From: DASXKD01 sp963707905
GTDB taxonomy: Bacteria; Actinomycetota; Actinomycetes; Streptosporangiales; Streptosporangiaceae
Length of the DNA: 64,000 nucleotides
Assembly: GCA_963707905.1 (NCBI GenBank)
Contig: CAVPSA010000017.1
Location: forward strand, 1-64,000
Direction of reading: 5' to 3'
Shown here: positions 52,352 to 63,008 of the stretch, piece by piece
Position numbering within the stretch: position 1 is the first letter of the stretch
How the letters are laid out: every line of letters begins with the position of its first letter
Notes under the pieces: generated by a model
Database searches by the model: none
What the model was told of the DNA's origin: nothing
Seen by the model: only the letters and a program-made list of their open reading frames with translations
Position numbers and translations under genes: made by a program

Positions 52352-52385
52352 CGTGAATGTGAGTCCGGTGTTGCTCTGGGTGAAC
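52352..52385. repeat. Partial copy of the dispersed hairpin element
   Basis: From 52352 the sequence CGTGAATGTGAGTCCGGTGT and onward matches one arm of the 27319 hairpin with one mismatch. It extends through the loop (GCTCTGGG versus GCTCTTTG) and into AACA, but the second arm is lost. It lies 60 bp after the carboxyltransferase stop. A separate 8-bp inverted repeat GGCCACAC/GTGTGGCC follows at 52389-52421. The rest of this 350-bp gap before the sigma factor gene holds no gene. Confidence 0.75.
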
Positions 52386-52642
52386 AGTGGCCACACGCAC
52401 GTGTGGTAGCTGTGTGTGGCCGCAGTCCAAGGCGTGCGCAGCGGTGCCGTGTAACCGTGATCGTCTTTGCGGGCAGGTCGCGGGCCGTGCGTGCCGCGCC
52501 CGCGATGCTGCCCTGCTGGTTTTGCAGCTTCTGCCTCCGGGTCAAATGATTAATCAGACGACTTTGGCCGGGAGGGCAACCGAAGGCGCTCGTGGCTGCC
52601 TCTGGCGGTTGTGATGCATCTGAGAGCAGGAAGGTCGCTGCG

Positions 52643-53191
52643 GTGAGTGCCAGCCGTGACGCCGAGTTCACCGAGTACGCCTCGGCCAGGTTGCCTGCGC
52701 TGCGGCGGCTGGCGGTAGTGCTCTGCCAGGACTGGCAGGCAGCTGATGACCTGGTGCAGGCCACCATCACCAAGCTTTATGTGCACTGGGACAAAGCTAG
52801 AGCAGCTGATCATATCGACGCCTACGTGAGGGCTGTCCTGGTCCACGAGTTCGTCCACGAACGCCGATCCAGCTGGGCGAGGAGGATACGCCTGACCGGC
52901 GGGATGGCCGATCGGCCGGCCAGTGAGGTGGACCATGATGTGGTGCTGGACCTGCGGGGGGCGGTCGCCGCATTGCCACCGCGGCAGCGCGCCGTCCTGG
53001 TGCTGCGCTTCTACTGCGACCTGAACGTCGACCAGTCTGCCCAGGTCCTTGATTGCTCACCGGGGACGGTGAAAAGCCAGACGGCCAAGGCCATTAGCGC
53101 ACTGCGCCGGGTGCTCGCCGCCGGGCATGGCGGCCGACCGGATGTTGACCAGGGCCGCAGCGGCTACAGGGAGGTGCCTGACCATGGTTGA
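52643..53191 (+). CDS. ECF sigma factor, SigE family
   Basis: The GTG at 52643 lies 8 nt after AGGAAGG and gives 182 residues. Region 2 is LPALRRLAVVLCQDWQAADD, then LVQATITKLYVHWDKARAAD. Region 4 is AALPPRQRAVLVLRFYCDLN, then VDQSAQVLDCSPGTVKSQTA. This is the actinobacterial 'SigE family' ECF group. It overlaps the downstream membrane protein gene by 8 bp, the typical sigma/anti-sigma layout. The AT-richer CCAACG/AACGTC-type promoter elements it might recognise could not be assigned. Confidence 0.92.
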   Translation: MSASRDAEFTEYASARLPALRRLAVVLCQDWQAADDLVQATITKLYVHWDKARAADHIDAYVRAVLVHEFVHERRSSWARRIRLTGGMADRPASEVDHDVVLDLRGAVAALPPRQRAVLVLRFYCDLNVDQSAQVLDCSPGTVKSQTAKAISALRRVLAAGHGGRPDVDQGRSGYREVPDHG

Positions 53192-54281
53192 GTCCCAGCT
53201 GCGTGAGCTGTACGAGCAGCTGGCCAGCAGCGAACCACCACGATCGCGGGCGGATGTCGGCCGGGCCGTCAGCCGGGGCCGCAGGCGGTTTCGCGTGCGG
53301 CGGGCGGGCATCGCGAGCGCTCCGGTGGTTGCGGCAGCCGCCGTCGTCGGCGTGATACTCGCCGTGGGAGCCGCTCCTGGCATCCCGGCCCGGGTCGGCA
53401 CAACACCGTCAGTGGGCAGCAGCCCGCGGCCTGCTCAACCCGTACAAGCACCAAGCCGGTTCGATCCCCTCATCCCGTATGCGTCATTTGGCTGGCTGCC
53501 GGCGGGACAGGCGCTGATGTCGGGCGGCACCGGCCGGACCGAGATGTACGTGAAAGCCGGGTCGCATCCGGGCAAGACCGTGTGGTCGCTGACCTTGTAC
53601 TCCGCTGGCCGCTGCAAGCTGAGCGCGGCGCAGAAGGAGATGGACTGTACTTACAGCGCTTCCGGCGGCCAGACAGCTTCGATCACCGCCCGCGCGCCGG
53701 CCGTGCGCGGGCAGCGTGCTTTCTGGGCAGGCGGGTCCTTGATCTGGCAGTACGCCCGCGGCGGCTGGGCATTGCTGAGCTATGGTGCCCGCCACGACGC
53801 GCTGAAAGTCGCGGCGCATGTCCGGTATGGGGAGGGCGCAGCACCGCCCATTGTGTTCCCGGCCCAGCTCACGGGCGTGCCGCGCACATGGCAGGTCAGC
53901 AGCGTTGCCTACCGCCCGGACACCGGGGTGCTGCGGGCCAGCCAGTATTCCCTCACCGCAGGCGCCGTCGTGCTCGCTGCTGGCAGCGGCGAGTTCCGCC
54001 CCAACGTTCCCGACCTTGACACGGACCCCGCGACCTCGCACAGCTCCTGCCACTTCTACCCGAACGGAGTGTCCGCCCGCCAGGTGATCGCCGGGTACAA
54101 GGTGGTCGTCAATCATTGGTCCGGCCTGCAGCAACTCTGTGCTTCCCACGCCCACGGGCTGGCCGTCTTCATCGACGAAGCCGGCAGTCATCCTGCCATC
54201 GGCGTGATCGCCTTGTTCGACCATCACCTGCGGCTACTCGGCGCAAACCCTGCAAACTGGACCAAGGTGCCGATCGGCTGA
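53184..54281 (+). CDS. Single-pass membrane protein, probable partner of the ECF sigma factor
   Basis: The ATG at 53184 after GGGAGG gives 365 residues. Residues 1-45 are cytoplasmic (VESQLRELYEQLASSEPPRS, VGRAVSRGRRRFRVRRAG), and one helix (SAPVVAAAAVVGVILAVGAA) follows. The remainder is extracytoplasmic and beta-rich, with four cysteines. There is no HxxxCxxC zinc anti-sigma motif. It is therefore assigned as a partner from gene order and topology only, a common arrangement for the SigE family. Confidence 0.75.
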   Translation: MVESQLRELYEQLASSEPPRSRADVGRAVSRGRRRFRVRRAGIASAPVVAAAAVVGVILAVGAAPGIPARVGTTPSVGSSPRPAQPVQAPSRFDPLIPYASFGWLPAGQALMSGGTGRTEMYVKAGSHPGKTVWSLTLYSAGRCKLSAAQKEMDCTYSASGGQTASITARAPAVRGQRAFWAGGSLIWQYARGGWALLSYGARHDALKVAAHVRYGEGAAPPIVFPAQLTGVPRTWQVSSVAYRPDTGVLRASQYSLTAGAVVLAAGSGEFRPNVPDLDTDPATSHSSCHFYPNGVSARQVIAGYKVVVNHWSGLQQLCASHAHGLAVFIDEAGSHPAIGVIALFDHHLRLLGANPANWTKVPIG

Positions 54282-54584
54282 TGATGATCAGCGCAGACCC
54301 GGCGGTGGGCCGCCTCACTCGGCAGGCCTGCCTACTCGTAGCCGGGCGGGGCGGGGCTAGATGGTTCTGCTGCACGCCGGGCGCTCGGTTGCTGCAGTCG
54401 CCTCGTGGCTAGCCTTCGTGGCTGAGCTTGGCCTGATGTGTTGTCACAGGCGGGTCGTCCACTCGATCGTCAGGCACCGGGCCCGGTCAGCGAGGCCAAT
54501 GTTGTGGCTTTCTTCGTAACAACCGCTTTCAATACCAACGTCACGTTCAATGCCCGATCCGCGGGCGGTGGGGTTGCGGGGCGG
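54282..54584. other. Intergenic region between two convergent genes
   Basis: No gene or clear terminator was found in these 303 bp. It includes a locally AT-richer stretch (54500-54550) with GTTGT..ACAAC and AACGT-C-ACGTT inverted repeats, which are short and may be chance. Confidence 0.4.
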
Positions 54585-55808
54585 TCAGGCGAGGGCGGCG
54601 GCCAGGCGGGGGGCGAGGTGGGGCGGGCTGACCTGGCCCAGCTCCACCGAGGTGCAGCCGACCCACTCGGCGGCCTCGCGCAGCGCCCGCGCCATCGGCT
54701 CGACCGCGGCGGCGGTGTCCACCGACAGCTGGCGGGCCACCAGGGTCTTCCCGCGGCGCACCGGGTCCACCCGGCCGACCAGGCGCCCGCCTGCCAGCAG
54801 CGGCATGGCGAAGTAACCGTGGATCCGCTTGGGCTTGGGCACGTACGCCTCAAGGGAATGCTCGAAGCCGAACATCCGCAGCGTGCGCTTGCGATCCCAG
54901 ACGAGCGAGTCGAACGGCGAGAGCAGCACGGCCCGGTGCCTGCCCCGCGGCGCGGCTCCGGCCTGGGCGAGGGCCTCGGGGTCGGCCCAGGCGGGCACCG
55001 TTTTCCCGCCCGGACCGCCGATCGCCACCGGGGTGAGCCCGGCCGCCAGGGCGGACTCCTCGACCCGGCTGGCGGGCCGCGGCGTCAACAGGCCGGTGAG
55101 GTGGTTCAGCCGCTGATAGTCCACGAGGTCCGCGCGGGTGGCCACGCCCAGCGCCCGGGCGGCCACCGCGGCGAGGTGGACCAGGCAGTCGGAGTCCGAC
55201 GGGTCCCAGCCGAGCAGTTCGCCGGGCACGACCCGCTCGGGCAGGTCGTAGACCCGCCGCCAGCCCTCCCTGCGCACGCAGATCACATCGCCGACGTCCA
55301 GCAGCCACTCGACCGCGATCTTCGTATCCGACCAGTCCCACCAGGGGCCGCCCGCCTTGGCACCGCCGAGCTGGGTGGCGGTCAGCGGGCCCTCGGCCCG
55401 CAGCCGGGCCAGCGCTTCGGCGCAGGCCCGCTCGCTGACCGTGTGCCAGCGCACGCCGCGGGCCCGCAGCGCGCGGCGGCGGAACGCGTAGTACGGCCAC
55501 TCCTCGATGGGCAGCACACACGCCGCATGGGACCAGTACTCGAACGCCACCGGCGTGCGCGGGTGCCAGTAGGCGCGCTCGATGCGCTCCCGGGGGATCG
55601 GGCCGAGCCTGGCGTAGGCGACCAGCTCATGCGACCGGGCCAGGACGCTGATCGTGTCCAGCTGGACCGCCCCGATCCGGCGCAGCATGCCGTGCACACC
55701 GCCGCGCCGTCCCTCGGCTCCCAGGAAGCCCTGGGCGCGCAGCGTCATCCGCCGTGCGTCATCGGGGGAAAGGACGATCTCGGGCGCTACCACCGCGGCA
55801 CTGACCAC
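54585..55808 (-). CDS. Winged-helix DNA glycosylase of the YcaQ/AlkX (HTH_42) family
   Basis: The 407-residue protein has the tandem winged-helix layout of HTH_42. The catalytic QxD motif appears in RIGAVQLDTISVLARSHELV. Further family segments are EYWSHAACVLPIEEWPYYAF, KIAVEWLLDVGDVICVRREG, RVYDLPERVVP, LLSPFDSLVWDRKRTLRMFG and AYVPKPKRIHGYFAMPLLAG. Members such as E. coli YcaQ and Streptomyces AlkX/AlkZ unhook DNA crosslinks, the latter for self-resistance to alkylating metabolites. No biosynthetic cluster is next to it here, so a housekeeping repair role is more likely. The GTG start at 55808 is supported by the family start length only. Confidence 0.92.
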   Translation of the reverse strand: MVSAAVVAPEIVLSPDDARRMTLRAQGFLGAEGRRGGVHGMLRRIGAVQLDTISVLARSHELVAYARLGPIPRERIERAYWHPRTPVAFEYWSHAACVLPIEEWPYYAFRRRALRARGVRWHTVSERACAEALARLRAEGPLTATQLGGAKAGGPWWDWSDTKIAVEWLLDVGDVICVRREGWRRVYDLPERVVPGELLGWDPSDSDCLVHLAAVAARALGVATRADLVDYQRLNHLTGLLTPRPASRVEESALAAGLTPVAIGGPGGKTVPAWADPEALAQAGAAPRGRHRAVLLSPFDSLVWDRKRTLRMFGFEHSLEAYVPKPKRIHGYFAMPLLAGGRLVGRVDPVRRGKTLVARQLSVDTAAAVEPMARALREAAEWVGCTSVELGQVSPPHLAPRLAAALA

Positions 55809-55948
55809 AAATCCAGGAGCTTAACCCCGCCCGCCGACATTCCGCCGCCGCTCGCTGACCGGCCCGCCCCGCCCTGCCGCACTGCCCCACCCTCACCCCG
55901 CCGCACCCGCGACGAGGGCGGCCGGGCGGACTGCCCGGGACGAGGGGT

Positions 55949-56221
55949 TTAGTACCAGTCGTCGAAGATGTTGGTGGCCAGGGCCAGCAGGCCGCCGACC
56001 GCGCACATCGCGACGCCCACCCAGAACAGCCACCAGATCGGGCCCAGGATCAGGCCGAAGCCACCGACCAGGAACGCCGCCATCATGATGGACACCGCCA
56101 CCCAGGACACCGGCCGGCCGTGGTGCGACACCGTGGCGGGCCCGCCCGCGGCGACCGGGCTGAGCTGACCGCTCTCGACGGACTGCCCGGCGACCATGTC
56201 CGAACCCAGCTGGTCCGCCAT
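55949..56221 (-). CDS. Small HGxxPAAW-like membrane protein
   Basis: The ATG at 56221 with GAGGAG upstream gives 90 residues. The N-terminal half is soluble, and two helices (WVAVSIMMAAFLVGGFGLIL, IWWLFWVGVAMCAVGGLLAL) follow. The motif before helix 1, SHHGRPVSWVAV, corresponds to the HGxxPAAW signature of this actinobacterial family, with PVSW in place of PAAW. The function is unknown. It is divergent from secA across 280 bp. Confidence 0.8.
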   Translation of the reverse strand: MADQLGSDMVAGQSVESGQLSPVAAGGPATVSHHGRPVSWVAVSIMMAAFLVGGFGLILGPIWWLFWVGVAMCAVGGLLALATNIFDDWY

Positions 56222-56502
56222 GCAGGCTGCTCCTCTCCGGTGCGCGGCGGCGATCCGCCACGGCGGGTAAGACGTCCGGCCACGTATGCCCGTGGCCGTC
56301 ACCTTATTGTGGCGAAGCCAGCTTAGTGGTGTGTGCCCGGCCCCGAAGGCTCGGCATCACCGGCCGACTCGCCTACCATTACTGGAAGACGCATACGCCG
56401 GGCACGATAACGTCCCGGTGCCCGTTGCCAGGGTGGCGGGCCAAGTGCAGGCGGCCTGCGATCTGACTACCGCCGAACGATCCGCAAGGAGCGCGACGAG
56501 AA

Positions 56503-59514
<3,012 letters not shown>

Positions 59515-59581
59515 CGTCCCGGAGCGCCTGCCCGCCAGCCGCCACTTTGCTGCGGCCGAACGCTCCACGTGGCTAGCGGGC

Positions 59582-59608
59582 AGCCACCCGCGAACGCCGC
59601 GCGTGGCT
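59582..59608 (+). terminator. Hairpin downstream of secA
   Basis: AGCCAC (59582-59587) plus CGCG (59589-59592) pair with CGCG (59598-59601) plus GTGGCT (59603-59608) across one C-C mismatch and a 5-nt loop, 68 bp after the secA stop. Confidence 0.55.
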
Positions 59609-59704
59609 GGCCCAGGCCAGGAGCGCTGCCAGGGCACGCTAGCAGCGGTCACTCGGGCAGGCAGCGGTCACCAGGGCACCGCCCGGCCACGCCGACAGCA
59701 GCCC

Positions 59705-59818
59705 CAGGCGACTTCCGCTGGGCCACGCCGGCGCGCCAGGCGACCTCCGCTGGGCTACGCCGGCAGCGCCTCAGGCGAGCCTCCGCCCGGGCACGCCGGC
59801 GGTGGTCAGGCGGCCTCC
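59705..59818. repeat. Degenerate 32-35 bp tandem repeat at the 3' side of the Rv3235-type gene
   Basis: Copies begin CAGGCGAC or similar at 59705, 59737, 59772 and 59807 and share TCCGCTGGGC and ACGCCGGC blocks. The array lies mostly in the gap after secA and reaches the stop of the minus-strand gene. It may be eroded coding sequence or a simple GC-rich expansion. Confidence 0.65.
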
Positions 59819-60474
59819 ACAGCGGTGCACACCCAGCGTGCGGCCGCCCGCGCACCAGGCGGGGCGGCCGGGCACGGCCCGGTCTGCTCCAGCCGGACGG
59901 CCAGCGCTCTGACCCGCGGCCCGAACCCCACCACCACGGTCATCTCCATCACGTCCGGGGCGGGCAGCGAGGTGAGCACCCGGCGGACCCTGGGCCGCTG
60001 CTGCGAGGCGAGCCGTGGCCCGAGGCGCTGGATGCGCCGGAGGGCCTCTTCGGTCGTCCAGGGCACGATCTGGCGCGGCGGCCTGGCCCCCGCCAGGGTT
60101 TCGGCCAGCACCTGGGCGAACTGGCCCGGCCAGCCGGGCGGTGCCCCCGGGACACTGGCCGGCCGCCGTGGCACGCCCCGCGTCCCGTCGCGTGCCGTGC
60201 GGCCTTCGGGCTGGCTGGCGCTGCGGTCCCGTGGCTCCATGCCGTCGCGTGCCGTGCGGCCTTCGGGCTGGCTGGCGCCGTAACCCCGCTCCGCCCCGTG
60301 CGGCGGCCGGGCCGGTAATCTCCCGCCGCCCGTTTCCCCGGCGGGAACGTCCTCGTCGTAGGGCGGGGCCGACTCTGGAATGAGGAAGAGCTGGATCGCC
60401 GCTGGGTCGGGGAGTGGCCGGCGCCCGCCTGGTGCCTTCGGGCATCCGGGCCGGTCGGGGGGCAGTGCGGGCAT
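59806..60474 (-). CDS. Rv3235 family protein
   Basis: The 222-residue protein has a long disordered Pro/Arg/Gly-rich N-terminal half. A compact domain of about 90 residues follows: WPGQFAQVLAETLAGARPPR, WTTEEALRRIQRLGPRLASQ, RPRVRRVLTSLPAPDVMEMT, FGPRVRALAVRLEQTGP, ARWVCTAVEAA. This is the pattern of the Rv3235 (DUF6459-type) family encoded downstream of secA in actinobacteria. The function is unknown. The first half contains a duplicated segment, SQPEGRTARDG twice, from a 57-bp-period repeat. It is convergent with secA. Confidence 0.8.
   Translation of the reverse strand: MPALPPDRPGCPKAPGGRRPLPDPAAIQLFLIPESAPPYDEDVPAGETGGGRLPARPPHGAERGYGASQPEGRTARDGMEPRDRSASQPEGRTARDGTRGVPRRPASVPGAPPGWPGQFAQVLAETLAGARPPRQIVPWTTEEALRRIQRLGPRLASQQRPRVRRVLTSLPAPDVMEMTVVVGFGPRVRALAVRLEQTGPCPAAPPGARAAARWVCTAVEAA
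60185..60278. repeat. 37-bp direct repeat, 57-bp period, in the Rv3235-type gene
   Basis: The 37-bp sequence starting CCGTCGCGTGCCGTGCGGCC occurs identically at 60185-60221 and 60242-60278. It encodes the repeated SQPEGRTARDG segment. Identity of the copies indicates recent duplication or gene conversion. Confidence 0.9.
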
Positions 60475-60756
60475 GGAAACCTCCCGTAACTAGGCGATAC
60501 CGGGCTGTGCTGGCGATTCGGGCGGCTCACGCTCACCGCCCCCGAACGCGTCCGCCTGTCCCTTGTTCTACCGGCCCACAGTGACATTTCTGGAGAGCCA
60601 GGCATCCGGCCGCCCGTCGGCGCACTGTCGGTCTGATCCAGCATGGATGTGGCATTCAGCTAGGCCCGGGCAGCGTAGTGCACCTGCTGCGGCCCAGCCT
60701 GGTGACAGCGTCCGCATGAGGGGAATGCCGCATGGGAGGCCCTGGTTGACTCTGGA

Positions 60757-60777
60757 GCGGGCAGAAAACGTGCCCGC
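60757..60777 (+). promoter_or_regulatory. Inverted repeat upstream of moeZ
   Basis: GCGGGCA (60757-60763), GAAAACG, TGCCCGC (60771-60777) form a perfect 7-bp inverted repeat starting 5 bp after TTGACT (60746-60751), which could be a -35 element. No suitable -10 at standard spacing is clear, so whether it is an operator or a leader hairpin is open. The rest of the 332-bp gap before moeZ shows no gene. Confidence 0.4.
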
Positions 60778-60806
60778 ATTGTTACGACTGAGGAGACAGA
60801 CCTGCC

Positions 60807-61985
60807 GTGTCGCTGCCGCCGCTGGTTTCCCCTGCTGATGACCTGACCGTGGAAGAGGTCCGGCGCTACTCCCGGCACCTGATCATCCCGGACGTGGGCA
60901 AGACCGGCCAGCGCCGCCTGAAGAACGCCAAGGTGCTGTGCGTCGGCGCCGGCGGCCTCGGCTCGCCCGCGCTGATGTACCTGGCCGCGGCGGGCGTCGG
61001 CACGCTGGGCATCGTCGATTTCGACGTGGTGGACGAGTCGAACCTGCAGCGCCAGGTCATCCACGGCACCTCGGACGTGGGCAAGTCCAAGGCCGTGTCG
61101 GCCAAGGAGACGATCAACGAGATCAACCCGCTCGTCACGGTGAACCTGCACGAGGAGCGGCTCGACTCCGATAACGCGATGCAGATCTTCGCCGATTACG
61201 ACCTGATCGTGGACGGCACCGACAACTTCGCCACCCGGTACCTGGTCAACGACGCCTGCGTGCTGCTCGGCAAGCCCTACGTGTGGGGCTCGATCTTCCG
61301 GTTCGACGGCCAGGCGAGCGTGTTCTGGGCCGAGCACGGCCCGTGTTACCGGTGCCTGTACCCCGAGCCGCCGCCGCCGGGCATGGTGCCCTCCTGCGCC
61401 GAGGGCGGCGTCCTGGGCGTGCTCTGCGCGACGATCGGCTCCCTCCAGGTCAACGAGGCCATCAAGGTCATCACCGGCATCGGCGAGCCGCTGGCCGGCC
61501 GTCTGATGATCTACGACGCCCTGGACATGACGTTCCGCACGGTCAAGGTCCGCAAGGACCCCGAGTGCCCGGTCTGCGGCAAGAATCCCACGATCACCGA
61601 GCTCATCGACTACGAGGAGTTCTGCGGCGTGGTCTCCGAGGACGCCCAGCAGGCCGTGGCGGGCTCGACCATCACGGCCACCGACCTGAAGGGCATGCTC
61701 GACCGCAACGATGACATCTTCCTGGTGGACGTCAGGGAGCCCAACGAGTACGAGATCGTGTCCATCCCGGGCGCGACGCTGATCCCCAAGGGGGAATTCC
61801 TGTCCGGCGCCGCGCTGGAGCGGCTGCCCCAGGACAAGCGGATCGTGCTGCACTGCAAGAGCGGGGCGCGGTCGGCCGAGGTGCTCGCCGTGATCAAGGA
61901 CGCGGGCTTCTCCGACGCGGTCCACGTGGGCGGTGGTGTGCTCGCCTGGATCAGCCAGGTCGATCCCTCACTACCGTCCTACTGA
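60807..61985 (+). CDS. moeZ: Adenylyltransferase/sulfurtransferase MoeZ
   Basis: The 392-residue fusion starts with a ThiF/MoeB-type E1-like domain: YSRHLIIPDVGKTGQRRLKN, nucleotide loop VLCVGAGGLGSPALMYLAAA near residue 47, DGTDNFATRYLVND, and zinc cysteines CYRCLYP and CPVCGK. A C-terminal rhodanese domain follows (FLVDVREPNEYEIVSIPGA), with the active Cys in LHCKSGARSAEVLAV near residue 350. It activates and thiolates small sulfur carriers for molybdopterin, thiamine, cysteine or other sulfur-containing metabolites. The GTG at 60807 has GAGGAG upstream. Confidence 0.96.
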   Translation: MSLPPLVSPADDLTVEEVRRYSRHLIIPDVGKTGQRRLKNAKVLCVGAGGLGSPALMYLAAAGVGTLGIVDFDVVDESNLQRQVIHGTSDVGKSKAVSAKETINEINPLVTVNLHEERLDSDNAMQIFADYDLIVDGTDNFATRYLVNDACVLLGKPYVWGSIFRFDGQASVFWAEHGPCYRCLYPEPPPPGMVPSCAEGGVLGVLCATIGSLQVNEAIKVITGIGEPLAGRLMIYDALDMTFRTVKVRKDPECPVCGKNPTITELIDYEEFCGVVSEDAQQAVAGSTITATDLKGMLDRNDDIFLVDVREPNEYEIVSIPGATLIPKGEFLSGAALERLPQDKRIVLHCKSGARSAEVLAVIKDAGFSDAVHVGGGVLAWISQVDPSLPSY

Positions 61986-62075
61986 TCGGTAGCCTGTGCG
62001 GGCGGCGGTCTCCGGCGGGGCCGCCAAGCCTGCGCCGGGCGGGCGGACCGGCCGGGCAGGCCGTACGATTCCGTT

Positions 62076-63008
62076 GTGACGATGCGGGACGAGCTGGAGA
62101 ACGGGGGCCCCGGGTCGGGCAGACCGCCAGCCGTGCCGCCATGGGCTCCGCCGGGTCCCCGGGTACCGGAGGGCACTCTTCCTGACCGCACTTTTGCAGG
62201 CCAGGCGGCTGGCGCTGGCTACGGTGCCCGTCCTCCCCAGCCGCGTGAGGCACCCCAGCGGCATAACGCGGCCCGCCGCCACGGCCGGGGGCGCCGCATG
62301 CTGCTGGTGATCGGCCTGCTTGCCGCGCTGGCCGGGCTGGTCGTATCTGCCGGGGCGGCCGCCATCCAGTTCCTGCCACGCAGCTTCAGCCAGGCACAGC
62401 GGCAGCAGATTATGGCCTGGGAGATAGGCAAGCGCTGGCGGGACTGGCCCGCCGGGCAGATCTTCCCCGCGGCCATCGGTTACCACCTGCCGGGATCCGC
62501 GTTCGGCGGCGGCCCGCCGCTCGCGCTCCGCGCGGAGCGGGTCGGCATCGCCAGCCAGGCCTCATGCCGGGACGGCACCGAGCCCGCGGCGGGGCCACTG
62601 CTCACCAAGCGGGGCTGCCTGGCCGTGCTCCGGGCGACCTACCAGGACACCACCCAGACCTTCGCGGTGACCGTCGGCGTCGCGGTCATGCCAGACTCCC
62701 CGGCCGCCAAGGCGCTGCGCCACGGCGGTGGCTCGCGGCCGTGGCTGCGGGCGGTGTCGTTCCGCCGCACCACCACCGCCCACTTCGCGGGCCCCGGCCA
62801 GAAGGTCGGATCGAGCGGCGCCGAGGGCCCGTATCTGGTGCTGGCCACCGTGGGCTATGCCGACGGCAGGCCGTGGCTCAGGCAGGGGCACGACATCTAC
62901 ACCGGGACCGAGATGGGCAGCCTGGCGCGAGGGGTCTTGGACTGGGTGGCGTCCCGGCTCGGCGCCCCCCCGCCGGTGCCGCACTGCCCGGGCAGTCCTG
63001 GATGCTGA
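62076..63008 (+). CDS. Membrane-anchored protein of unknown function upstream of a subtilase
   Basis: The GTG at 62076 gives 310 residues. A Pro/Gly/Arg-rich cytoplasmic leader (1-73) precedes one helix (MLLVIGLLAALAGLVVSAGA) and an extracytoplasmic domain of about 210 residues. This domain has FSQAQRQQIMAWEIGKRWRD, WPAGQIFPAAIGYHL, KRGCLAVLRATYQDTTQTFA, VTVGVAVMPDSPAA and GARGVLDWVASRL-like segments. Two cysteines (SCRDG, GCLAV) could pair. I do not recognise the family. The stop overlaps the subtilase start by 7 bp, so the pair is probably functionally linked, for example as protease and membrane partner. Confidence 0.8.
   Translation: MTMRDELENGGPGSGRPPAVPPWAPPGPRVPEGTLPDRTFAGQAAGAGYGARPPQPREAPQRHNAARRHGRGRRMLLVIGLLAALAGLVVSAGAAAIQFLPRSFSQAQRQQIMAWEIGKRWRDWPAGQIFPAAIGYHLPGSAFGGGPPLALRAERVGIASQASCRDGTEPAAGPLLTKRGCLAVLRATYQDTTQTFAVTVGVAVMPDSPAAKALRHGGGSRPWLRAVSFRRTTTAHFAGPGQKVGSSGAEGPYLVLATVGYADGRPWLRQGHDIYTGTEMGSLARGVLDWVASRLGAPPPVPHCPGSPGC

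Noticed and set aside
60746..60751. TTGACT as the -35 of a moeZ promoter
   Set aside because: No acceptable -10 at 16-19 bp; the inverted repeat occupies that position, so it was kept only as a possible regulatory site.
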